The notes under the pieces: model-generated | What the model was told of the DNA's origin: nothing | Database searches by the model: none | The model's input: only the letters and a program-made list of their open reading frames with translations | DNA from: VRUE01 sp036271315 | Lineage (GTDB): Bacteria > Actinomycetota > Thermoleophilia > Solirubrobacterales > 70-9 | Assembly (NCBI GenBank): GCA_036271315.1 | Contig: DATBAV010000039.1 | Coordinates: 1 to 18,556 of the forward strand | Length of the DNA: 18,556 nucleotides | Direction: 5' to 3' | Part shown: positions 13,076-18,556 of the stretch, piece by piece | Numbering within the stretch: position 1 is the stretch's first letter | Layout: the number at the start of each line of letters is the position of its first letter | Made by a program: the position numbers and the translations under genes

Positions 13076-13819
13076 ATGGCGACCGCCAAGACCGAGAACG
13101 ACCTAACGATCGAACAGCTCGCCGCGGAGACGGGGATGACCGTCCGCAACATCCGTTCACATCGGGCGCGGGGCCTGCTGCCCGCCCCCGAGGTGCGCGA
13201 CCGGGTCGGCTACTACGGGCCCGAGCACCTCGATCGGCTGCGGATGATCCAGGAGCTGCAGACCGACGGCTTCAACCTCAAGGGGATCGAGCGGCTGCTG
13301 AGCCAGAACCTGGGGCCGGCCGAGCAGTTCCTCTCCTTCAAGCGGGCGCTCGACGAGTTCGACGGCGAGCAGCCGGAGACATTCACCCGTCAAGAGCTGG
13401 CCGATCGCTTCGGCACGGAGATCGACGACGCGCTGAAGCGAGCGCTCGATGCCGGCGCGCTCGTTCCGATTGACGACGACCGCTTCGAGGCGCCGTTCCC
13501 CTCGCTGCTCGACGCCGCCGAGGGCGTCGTCGCCACAGGGGTGCCGCTCGATCACGCCCTGGTCGTGATCGCCAAGGTGCAGAGTCGCTGCCGCTCCGTC
13601 TCCCACGAGTTCGTCAAGCTCTTCCTCGACGACATCTGGAAGCCCTTCGAAGAGGAGGGCTACCCGGAAGAGCGCTGGCCCGAGGTCCGCGCCGCACTGG
13701 ATCAGCTGCGCCCGCTCTCGATGCAGGCGCTGGTTGCCGTCTACCGGATGACGATGTCCGACGAAGTCGAGAGGGCCTTCGGCAAGCAGCTCGAGCGAAT
13801 GGCCAAACGCAAGGGCTGA
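13076..13819 (+). CDS. MerR-family transcriptional regulator
   Basis: A 247-residue DNA-binding regulator. The N-terminal MerR winged helix (about 10-78) reads LTIEQLAAETGMTVRNIRSH, then RGLLPAPEVRDRVGYYGPEH and LRMIQELQTDGFNLKGIERLL. A long helical C-terminal region (about 90-247) has no metal-binding Cys pattern, so it is not a CueR or MerR metal sensor. It more likely senses an organic ligand such as an acyl-CoA or lipid, given that it diverges from the reductase-desaturase pair. The ATG at 13076 has a TAGGTT box 8 nt upstream; an upstream in-frame GTG (13058) lies inside an inverted repeat and is less likely. Genes of this type beside desaturase operons are common in Actinobacteria, to my knowledge. 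Confidence 0.88.
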   Translation: MATAKTENDLTIEQLAAETGMTVRNIRSHRARGLLPAPEVRDRVGYYGPEHLDRLRMIQELQTDGFNLKGIERLLSQNLGPAEQFLSFKRALDEFDGEQPETFTRQELADRFGTEIDDALKRALDAGALVPIDDDRFEAPFPSLLDAAEGVVATGVPLDHALVVIAKVQSRCRSVSHEFVKLFLDDIWKPFEEEGYPEERWPEVRAALDQLRPLSMQALVAVYRMTMSDEVERAFGKQLERMAKRKG

Positions 13820-13833
13820 GCCCACGAGGCCCA

Positions 13834-13853
13834 CCCGCTCCCGAATCGGCGGG
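13834..13853 (+). terminator. Weak hairpin after the merR gene
   Basis: CCCG (13834-13837) pairs with CGGG (13850-13853) and CCG (13841-13843) with CGG (13847-13849) around AAT, with a three-base bulge. It lies 14 nt after the stop. No T-run follows, so it is a weak candidate. Confidence 0.3.
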
Positions 13854-13924
13854 CGCGCATGTTTCGACCTCGTTCGATCTGGGCAGGTTTCTGTCCAAGG
13901 CCTTCGAGCAGAGGAGAGATGATC

Positions 13925-14797
13925 ATGCGACGTCGTTCAGCCCGCATCAGCCGTTTGCTTGCCTCAGTCCTGGGCGCGATTCTCCTGATCGCGCTGGCCG
14001 CGCCTTTGGCGCAGGCGGCTGCCTCGCCGCTTCGCTACGTCGCCCTCGGCGACTCCTACAGCGCCGCCTCCGGCGTCCTGCCCCCCGATCTCTTCGCACC
14101 GCCCGAGTGCCTGCGCTCGGTGCGCAATTACCCCCACGTGATCGCCGCCGACACCGGCGCGCAGCTGAAGGACGTCACCTGCGGGGCGGCGGAAACGAGT
14201 CACTTCTTCGAATCGCAGTACCCGGGTGTGCCGCCTCAGCTGGGCGCGCTGAAACAGGACACGCAGCTGGTGACGATGACGATCGGCGGCAACGACAGCG
14301 GCGTCTTCATCGACACGATCCTCGCCTGTGGCACGGCTGGTCTCTCGACCCTGGGTCAGGGCAGTCCCTGCAAGGACCGCTACGGCTCGTCGTTCGAAGA
14401 CACGATCGACACCGTGACCTACCCCTCGCTAGTGAAAACCCTCAGCGCGGTGCGGGCAAAGGCGCCGGCGGCGAGGGTGGCGATCCTCGGCTACCCCTGG
14501 ATCATGCCGGCGAGCGGCGGCTGCTTCACCAAGATGCCGATCGCCCAAGGAGACGTCTCCTACGTGCGGGGCATCCAGGCGACGCTCAACGACGCCGTCC
14601 GCCGGGCCGCTGCGGCCACCGGCTCGACCTACGTCGACTTCAGCGCAGTTTCCAACGGCCACGATGCCTGCCAGCCGCTCGGCGTCCGCTGGATCGAGCC
14701 GGTCCTGCAGGGGACCAACCCCGTGATCGTGCACCCCAACGCGCTCGGCGAGTCGGAAATGGCGGCGCAGACGATGGCGGTGCTCGCCCTGGGTTGA
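13925..14797 (+). CDS. Secreted SGNH-family lipase/esterase
   Basis: A 290-residue exported hydrolase. The signal peptide (1-33) has an RRR start, a long hydrophobic stretch and AQAAA. Catalytic blocks of the SGNH family follow: GDSYSAASG (nucleophile S44), TIGGND (N123) and a His in HPNALGE (H270), with an acid a few residues before it in other members. Six cysteines in the mature part (PEC, VTC, LAC, SPC, GGC, DAC) match the three disulfides of Streptomyces SGNH lipases. It should cleave acyl esters outside the cell. The ATG at 13925 sits 8 nt after GGAG; the ATG at 13919 is too close to that site, and the start at 13859 is unsupported. The DipZ system upstream could in principle help with disulfides, but nothing ties the two directly. 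Confidence 0.9.
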   Translation: MRRRSARISRLLASVLGAILLIALAAPLAQAAASPLRYVALGDSYSAASGVLPPDLFAPPECLRSVRNYPHVIAADTGAQLKDVTCGAAETSHFFESQYPGVPPQLGALKQDTQLVTMTIGGNDSGVFIDTILACGTAGLSTLGQGSPCKDRYGSSFEDTIDTVTYPSLVKTLSAVRAKAPAARVAILGYPWIMPASGGCFTKMPIAQGDVSYVRGIQATLNDAVRRAAAATGSTYVDFSAVSNGHDACQPLGVRWIEPVLQGTNPVIVHPNALGESEMAAQTMAVLALG

Positions 14798-14806
14798 CCC
14801 AGGGCG
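14785..14806. terminator. Bidirectional terminator hairpin over the lipase stop
   Basis: CGCCCTGGG (14785-14793) pairs perfectly with CCCAGGGCG (14798-14806), a 9-bp stem with loop TTGA. The loop contains the lipase stop codon TGA. It lies between convergent genes (lipase and the minus-strand small gene), so it can serve both directions. No T-tract is present. Confidence 0.6.
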
Positions 14807-14811
14807 GGCGC

Positions 14812-15066
14812 TCAGCGCAACTCGTCGAGCGAGACGACCTCGAGGTCGAAGGCCTCGTCGGCCGAGCGCCGGCGCCGGTACGGCGAGACGATCACGCGGT
14901 GCGTCTCGCCGCAGGGGCAGGGGACCTCGATCGGCCGGGTGTCGCTGGCCGGGTCGGTGTCGACCTTCAGCCGCATCAGCTTGCCGGCTGTTTTGCAGCC
15001 GAAGGAGATCACCCAGCCGTGGTCTTCGGGCTCTTTGCGTTTTTTGGCGCGGTGGGGGTTGGGCAT
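14812..15066 (-). CDS. Small conserved-looking protein with CPCGETH motif
   Basis: An 84-residue protein of unknown function. It has a basic start (PHRAKKRKEP), a beta-like stretch with a lone cysteine at position 24 (SFGCKT), then VPCPCGETHRV (C50, C52, H56) and a charged end (SLDELR). The Cys/His set could bind zinc or simply form a ribbon-like turn; it is incomplete for a classical four-ligand zinc ribbon unless C24 takes part. No signal peptide or membrane helix is seen. The ATG at 15066 has GGAT about 7 nt upstream. It converges on the lipase gene and is divergent from the DUF202 gene. Confidence 0.65.
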   Translation of the reverse strand: MPNPHRAKKRKEPEDHGWVISFGCKTAGKLMRLKVDTDPASDTRPIEVPCPCGETHRVIVSPYRRRRSADEAFDLEVVSLDELR

Positions 15067-15102
15067 TCGCCCATCCTTGCTGGTTACGAGGCGGGCCGTC
15101 GT

Positions 15103-15126
15103 CGCGAGGCCGGGCCCGGCCTCGCG
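15103..15126. repeat. Perfect 24-bp palindrome in a divergent intergenic region
   Basis: The half-site CGCGAGGCCGGG is followed directly by its exact reverse complement. It lies between the small CPCG gene (start 15066) and the DUF202 gene (start 15147). It could be a dimeric operator or a hairpin (10-bp stem, 4-base loop). As a terminator it would be oddly placed, since the genes diverge. Confidence 0.7.
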
Positions 15127-15146
15127 TTGGTCTAGCTTTCCAGGCG

Positions 15147-15533
15147 ATGGAGAGCCGCGAGAGGTCAGCTCGGACGGGTTCGGTGCCGGTGGAAGCCGTC
15201 GATGCCACCCGGCGCACGCTGTTGGCCAGCGAACGCACCGAGCTGGCCTGGTGGCGAACCGGCCTGACTGGCCTCGCGGTCGCCCTGGCGGTGGGCCGGA
15301 TCGTTCCCGGTCTCGACGACAGCGCCCACCGCTGGCCGTACGTGATCGCCGGGGTCTGCTTCGCCCTCTACGGAATCGCGGTGATCGCCTACGGCAGCGC
15401 CCGCCGCCGTACCGTCGAGGTGGCTCTCGCCGAGGGTCGCTTCCCGTCCGCGCCGCGTCTCGCTCACACGGCCCTGGCAGTTGGAGGCGTGGTCCTCGGC
15501 CTCTTCACCGTGGTGTTGATCCTGCTCGACTAG
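15147..15533 (+). CDS. DUF202 family small membrane protein (YidH-like)
   Basis: A 128-residue inner-membrane protein. The DUF202 signature TLLASERTELAWWRTGL (24-40) opens the first helix (about 33-53); two more helices follow (about 63-83 and 105-127), joined by a basic loop ARRRTVEV. The function of the family is not established. TAGCTT (15133-15138) is 8 nt before the ATG at 15147 and there is no ribosome site, so the transcript may be leaderless. The stop overlaps the stop of the convergent marR gene by two bases (CTAG). Confidence 0.85.
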   Translation: MESRERSARTGSVPVEAVDATRRTLLASERTELAWWRTGLTGLAVALAVGRIVPGLDDSAHRWPYVIAGVCFALYGIAVIAYGSARRRTVEVALAEGRFPSAPRLAHTALAVGGVVLGLFTVVLILLD

Positions 15534-16018
15534 TTGCCCGCGGGCTCCTCGAACACGGCGCCGATCCGTTGCAGAACGCCGCTGGTAATTCGCAGTTCCT
15601 CGTCGTCGACACCCTCCAGTGCCGCAACCCAGCGCTCGCGCCAGAGTGCCTTTGTCGCCTCGACCCGGCGCCGGCCCAGGGTGGTCAGCTCGATTAGGAC
15701 GACCCGCCGGTCGGTCTCCGAGCGAACTCGTTTGACGTGGCCATCCGTGGCCAGGTGGTCGAGCATTTGCGAGACCGTGGCGGCGCTGAGGCCGGCGACG
15801 TGGGCCAGCTCGCCGGCGGGGAGGGGGCCGCGCTCGCGCAGCTCGGCCAGCAGCTCGAACTGGGCGTGGCTGATCTCGCCGCCGAGCAGGTGGGTGTCGC
15901 GACCGCGCAGGCGGCGCAGGCTGCGGTAGGCACGGCGGAAGGCCTGGCCGAGCTCGGCCAGGCGCTCCTCGCGGGGGTCGGCCGTCGGCGCTGGGGCTTT
16001 GACGCCGCCCTCAGGCAC
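15530..16018 (-). CDS. MarR-family transcriptional regulator
   Basis: A 162-residue winged-helix regulator. The domain covers about 45-115: HAQFELLAEL, then GELAHVAGLSAATVSQMLDHL as the recognition helix and SETDRRVVLIELT as the wing with the conserved D-R-R. Dimerising helices flank it. I start at the GTG at 16018, which overlaps the MFS stop by 8 nt (GTGCCTGA) and has GGAG 8-9 nt before it; the frame stays open far upstream only because it shadows the MFS gene. It sits downstream of the exporter in one operon. It very probably represses that operon through the palindrome at 17491-17504, with release by an exporter substrate. That model is inferred from MarR/EmrR precedents. Confidence 0.88.
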   Translation of the reverse strand: MPEGGVKAPAPTADPREERLAELGQAFRRAYRSLRRLRGRDTHLLGGEISHAQFELLAELRERGPLPAGELAHVAGLSAATVSQMLDHLATDGHVKRVRSETDRRVVLIELTTLGRRRVEATKALWRERWVAALEGVDDEELRITSGVLQRIGAVFEEPAGN

Positions 16019-17477
16019 CGAGCGGCTCCAGCTCGACCTCGGCGATCTCCTCCGCCTCGGTCGGCGTGTGGGGGGGAATCTGCCGCTCGGCACGCAGCAG
16101 TACGACGCAGGGGATGAAGGCGAGCATGGCGATTCCGAAGGCCCACCAGTAGGCGGTGCCGAAGGCGCCGGCGAGCTCGGCGGGCGAGCTCGCGCCGGCG
16201 CTCGCCCGTTGCAGCACGACCGCCAGCACCGCGGTGCCGATCGCGCCGCCGACCCGCTGTAGGACATTCATCTGCGGCGTCGCGTCGGAGAGCTGGTCGG
16301 TGCGCAGCGCGGCGAAGGCGACGGTGGTGGTGGGGATGAAGGAGAGGCCGATGCCGACACCGCGCAGCAGCAGCAGCAGCGAGATCCCGAGGATCGAGGT
16401 GTCGGCGCCGATGAAGGCGAAGGGCAGCGAGGTGAGGCAGAGGATCGAGACCCCGACGATGGCGACGCGGCCGCCGCCGAAGCGCTGGGTGAGGCGGGCG
16501 GTAAAGGGAGCGACGAAGAGCATGCCGAGGCCCTGCGGGCCGACCAGGAGCCCGGTTACGATCACGCTCTCGCCGCGCACCTGCTGGTAGTAGAGCGGGA
16601 CCAGGATCATCGCCCCGAAGAGCGCCGCGCCGAGGCCGAAGGTGGTCAGCGAGGCGGAGGCGAAGATGCGGTTGGCGTAGAGGCGCACGTCCAGCAGTGG
16701 CCGCTCGGTTCTGAGCGCGTGACGACCGAAGGCGATCAGCATCGCGATCCCCGCCACGATCGGCCAGACCACGGTCGGCGCGGTGAAGCTCCCCTTGGTG
16801 CCGATCTCCGAGAGTCCGTAGACGATCAGCGGCATCCCGGTCACCAGCAGGACCAGCCCGACTACATCCAGCTTGCCCGCCTCGCCGAGCTTTGAGTCCG
16901 GCAGCATCCGCATGCCGAGGATCGCGGCGACGATCCCGATCGGCACGTTGACGAAGAAGATCCACGACCAGTGCAGGTTTTCCAGGATCAGGCCGCCGAC
17001 GACCGGGCCGAGGATCGGCGCCAGCATCGCCGGCATCACGACGACGCCCATCACGCGGCCCATGCGCTTGGGGCCGGCGACCTCGGCCATGATCATCTGC
17101 GAGACCGGCATGATCATGCCGCCGCCAATCCCCTGCAGGACGCGGAAGAGGATCAGCGAGGTGCTCGACTCGGCCAGCCCGCAGAGCGCCGAGCCGATCG
17201 TGAAGAGGACGATCGAGGAGAGGTAGACGCGCTTGGCGCCGAAGCGCCGCGCCGCCCAACCGGTCAGCGGGATCACCGCCGCCAGCGCCAGCAGATAGCC
17301 GGTCGCTACCCACTGGATCTGGGCGATCGTGCTGTGCAGGTCGTGGCCGAGGGTGTCGAGGGCGACGTTGACGATCGTCGTATCGAGGATCGACATCATC
17401 ATGCCGAGGATCACGACGCCGGCGATCTTCCAGACGTAGGGCTCGATCCGATCGGTGCTTTGCTTCGCGTCAGACAT
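16011..17477 (-). CDS. MFS multidrug exporter, DHA2 (EmrB/QacA) family, 14 helices
   Basis: A 488-residue proton-driven exporter. Helix 1 carries SILDTTIVNVAL, the D-containing motif of 14-helix exporters. The loop 2-3 motif is GWAARRFGAKRVY, then RVLQGIGGGMIMPV and the antiporter motif APILGPVVGG in helix 5. The C-terminal half ends with a proline/acid-rich tail. About 14 hydrophobic segments fit the DHA2 group. Substrates cannot be predicted, but lipophilic drugs or dyes are usual. The ATG at 17477 is preceded by a good promoter with an embedded palindrome. The MarR gene overlaps its 3' end. Confidence 0.92.
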   Translation of the reverse strand: MSDAKQSTDRIEPYVWKIAGVVILGMMMSILDTTIVNVALDTLGHDLHSTIAQIQWVATGYLLALAAVIPLTGWAARRFGAKRVYLSSIVLFTIGSALCGLAESSTSLILFRVLQGIGGGMIMPVSQMIMAEVAGPKRMGRVMGVVVMPAMLAPILGPVVGGLILENLHWSWIFFVNVPIGIVAAILGMRMLPDSKLGEAGKLDVVGLVLLVTGMPLIVYGLSEIGTKGSFTAPTVVWPIVAGIAMLIAFGRHALRTERPLLDVRLYANRIFASASLTTFGLGAALFGAMILVPLYYQQVRGESVIVTGLLVGPQGLGMLFVAPFTARLTQRFGGGRVAIVGVSILCLTSLPFAFIGADTSILGISLLLLLRGVGIGLSFIPTTTVAFAALRTDQLSDATPQMNVLQRVGGAIGTAVLAVVLQRASAGASSPAELAGAFGTAYWWAFGIAMLAFIPCVVLLRAERQIPPHTPTEAEEIAEVELEPLGA

Positions 17478-17488
17478 TCGGTACCAAA

Positions 17489-17517
17489 AGATTAAGTACC
17501 TAATGTTTCCTTGTCAA
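17489..17517 (-). promoter_or_regulatory. Promoter and MarR-type operator of the exporter operon
   Basis: On the minus strand a consensus -35 TTGACA (17517-17512), a 17-bp spacer and TAATCT (17494-17489, TANNNT) form a promoter. Transcription would start about 5 nt before the ATG at 17477. Between and over the boxes lies ATTAAGTACCTAAT (17491-17504), a 14-bp repeat with one mismatch pair, of the size and AT-rich type bound by MarR dimers. Occupation would block RNA polymerase. Confidence 0.65.
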
Positions 17518-17614
17518 GCTTATGTGAACCTTGTACGGAAGCGCCTCGTATCCCGATTTCACGCGGCCCCGGGGCGCAAGCCACGACCGGAAACTCGTCC
17601 TCGAGGAGGCAGAG

Positions 17615-17821
17615 ATGCTGAAACGACTCTCCGCGGCACTTGCGATTGCAGGCGTGATGGCGATCGGCGGCAGCGGTGTGGCGATCGCCAGCCACGGCGC
17701 CGATGACCCGGCCGGTCACGAGCAGCACCATCACCACAAGGGCAAGCACCACGGCCACCACCACCATCACAAGGGTGAGGATCACCACCACGGCAACGAC
17801 GACGGCCCGAATCACAACTGA
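17615..17821 (+). CDS. Secreted histidine-rich peptide, putative metal chelator
   Basis: A 68-residue protein. A signal peptide (1-25, LKR start, AIA cleavage) leaves a mature peptide of about 43 residues with 17 histidines, in clusters of 4, 2, 5 and 3, mixed with Lys, Gly, Asp and Glu. It has no cysteine and no membrane helix after the signal. Such a peptide should bind divalent metals (Cu, Ni or Zn) outside the membrane as a buffer or store. No named family is recognised. The ATG at 17615 has a good ribosome site (GAGGAGG, 17603-17609, spacing 5); an in-frame start at 17531 would spoil the signal peptide. It stands 25 nt before the PPK2 gene. Confidence 0.75.
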   Translation: MLKRLSAALAIAGVMAIGGSGVAIASHGADDPAGHEQHHHHKGKHHGHHHHHKGEDHHHGNDDGPNHN

Positions 17822-17834
17822 CGGGTCACGGGCT

Positions 17835-17840
17835 TAGGCT
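17835..17840 (+). promoter_or_regulatory. Putative -10 element of the PPK2 gene
   Basis: TAGGCT lies 6 nt before the GTG at 17847. It is the same hexamer as before the SDR gene, with similar spacing. No ribosome site is seen, so a leaderless transcript is likely. No -35 is evident. Confidence 0.4.
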
Positions 17841-17846
17841 TGGGGC

Positions 17847-18556
17847 GTGGCGCACAGCGGCGACTCGCCCCAGGTCCTCAGCAAGAAGCAGTACGAGAAG
17901 GAGCTGGCCCGCCTGCAGCAGGAGTTGGTGCGGCTGCAGGAGTGGATCGTCCACGCCGGGTTGCGGGTCGCGGTGCTCTTCGAGGGCCGCGACACCGCCG
18001 GCAAGGGCGGGGTGATCAAGCGGATCGCCGAGCGGACCAGCTCGCGGGTGGTGCGGACGGTCGCGCTTGGCGTACCGACCGAGCGCGAGCGGAGCGAGTG
18101 GTACTTCCAGCGCTACGTCGCCCACCTGCCGGCCGGCGGCGAGATGGTCCTCTTCGATCGCAGCTGGTACAACCGCGCCGGCGTCGAGCGGGTGATGGGC
18201 TTCTGCAGCGAGGACGAGTACCAGGAGTTCATGCGCTCGACCCCGAGCTTCGAGCGGATCCTGATGCGCTCGGGGCTGATCCTGGTCAAGTACTGGCTCT
18301 CGATCTCCGACGAGGAGCAGGAGCGTCGCTTCAAGGCTCGGATCGAGGATCCGGTCAAGCAGTGGAAGCTGAGTCCGATCGACCTCGAGGCGCGGGCGCG
18401 CTGGGTCGACTACGCCGAGGCCAAGGACGAGATGTTCGCCTACACGGACACCAAGGACTCGCCCTGGTTCGTGGTCGAGGCCGACGACAAGCGCACCGCT
18501 CGCCTCAACCTGATCAGCCACCTGCTCGAACAGATTCCCTACAAGCCGGTTCCGGC
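17847..18556 (+). CDS. ppk2: Polyphosphate kinase 2 (PPK2), 3' end beyond the window
   Basis: At least 236 residues are visible, with no stop before the window end. PPK2 transfers phosphate between polyphosphate and a nucleotide. The P-loop reads EGRDTAGKGG (46-55, lysine K53) and the Walker B/lid region FDRSWYNRAGVERVMGF (D104). KYWLSISDEEQERRF and PVKQWKLSPID are further family blocks. The whole conserved domain is nearly complete, so only the C-terminal few dozen residues are missing. A one-domain protein of this form is usual for PPK2 class I-type enzymes, though nucleotide preference cannot be set from this. The GTG at 17847 is the chosen start because translation then runs directly into the LSKKQYEKELARLQ helix found at the start of the family. 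Confidence 0.92.
   Translation, partial: MAHSGDSPQVLSKKQYEKELARLQQELVRLQEWIVHAGLRVAVLFEGRDTAGKGGVIKRIAERTSSRVVRTVALGVPTERERSEWYFQRYVAHLPAGGEMVLFDRSWYNRAGVERVMGFCSEDEYQEFMRSTPSFERILMRSGLILVKYWLSISDEEQERRFKARIEDPVKQWKLSPIDLEARARWVDYAEAKDEMFAYTDTKDSPWFVVEADDKRTARLNLISHLLEQIPYKPVP

Noticed and set aside
16019..16267. Upstream extension of the MarR reading frame by 83 codons
   Set aside because: It overlaps the exporter gene in another frame with low-complexity Pro/Ser/Arg sequence; MarR proteins are not extended in this way.
16362..16380. Short CAG repeat run
   Set aside because: It encodes a run of leucines in a membrane helix of the exporter (CTG codons on the minus strand); it is not a separate repeat element.
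15694..17313. Open frame of 539 codons on the minus strand, overlapping the exporter in another frame
   Set aside because: It is Arg/Ala/Gly-rich with no hydrophobic pattern, while the overlapping frame encodes a textbook MFS protein.
17717..17800. Repetitive CAC/CAT-rich stretch that could look like a tandem repeat or CRISPR-like array
   Set aside because: It has no regular unit or spacers; it is the histidine-rich coding part of a small secreted protein.

Overview
The window is very GC-rich and densely coded. It carries families typical of Actinobacteria: a DipZ-type CcdA-thioredoxin fusion, a CopC-CopD-YtkA fusion, a DesA3-like desaturase with its reductase, and an SGNH lipase with six cysteines. 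Several start codons sit only 6-8 nt behind a TANNNT hexamer, which suggests leaderless transcripts. A high-GC actinobacterium is well supported. A deep-branching lineage such as Thermoleophilia/Solirubrobacterales is my best guess, but it is inference. I see no rRNA, tRNA, CRISPR array, insertion sequence or phage gene. No gene-free stretch exceeds 300 bases.

Layout. (1) 61-4193, plus strand: dipZ-like thiol-disulfide protein, OmpR-type response regulator, a histidine kinase with almost no extracytoplasmic part, and a flavodoxin-fold oxidoreductase. (2) 4196-4357, minus: a 53-residue TatA, missed by simple ORF length cut-offs. (3) 4394-8993, plus: a tightly packed copper-handling operon. It holds a small membrane protein with an AGRYPGE motif, a C-terminally anchored secreted protein whose mature end is HEGN, a possible 14-codon leader ORF, SCO1/SenC, CopC-CopD-YtkA, a second AGRYPGE protein, and a YcnI (DUF1775) protein. 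(4) 9008-10619, minus: cupin and extended SDR. (5) 10693-13819: [2Fe-2S] ferredoxin reductase and fatty-acid desaturase on the minus strand, divergent from a MerR-family regulator. (6) 13925-15533: secreted SGNH esterase, a small CPCG protein (minus) and a DUF202 membrane protein. (7) 15530-17477, minus: DHA2-type MFS exporter and MarR regulator, with a clear promoter/operator. (8) 17615-18556, plus: a secreted His-rich peptide, then polyphosphate kinase 2, cut by the window end.

How they fit. The first half concerns extracytoplasmic redox and copper: thiol reduction (DipZ), copper delivery to cytochrome oxidase (SCO1), copper binding and uptake (CopC/CopD, YcnI), and probably signalling by the two-component pair. 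Three operon proteins are predicted to start with histidine after signal-peptide cleavage, an arrangement used for copper binding. The best candidates for something undescribed are the HEGN protein and the paired AGRYPGE membrane proteins. The second half is lipid desaturation, drug efflux with self-regulation, and stress or metal functions.
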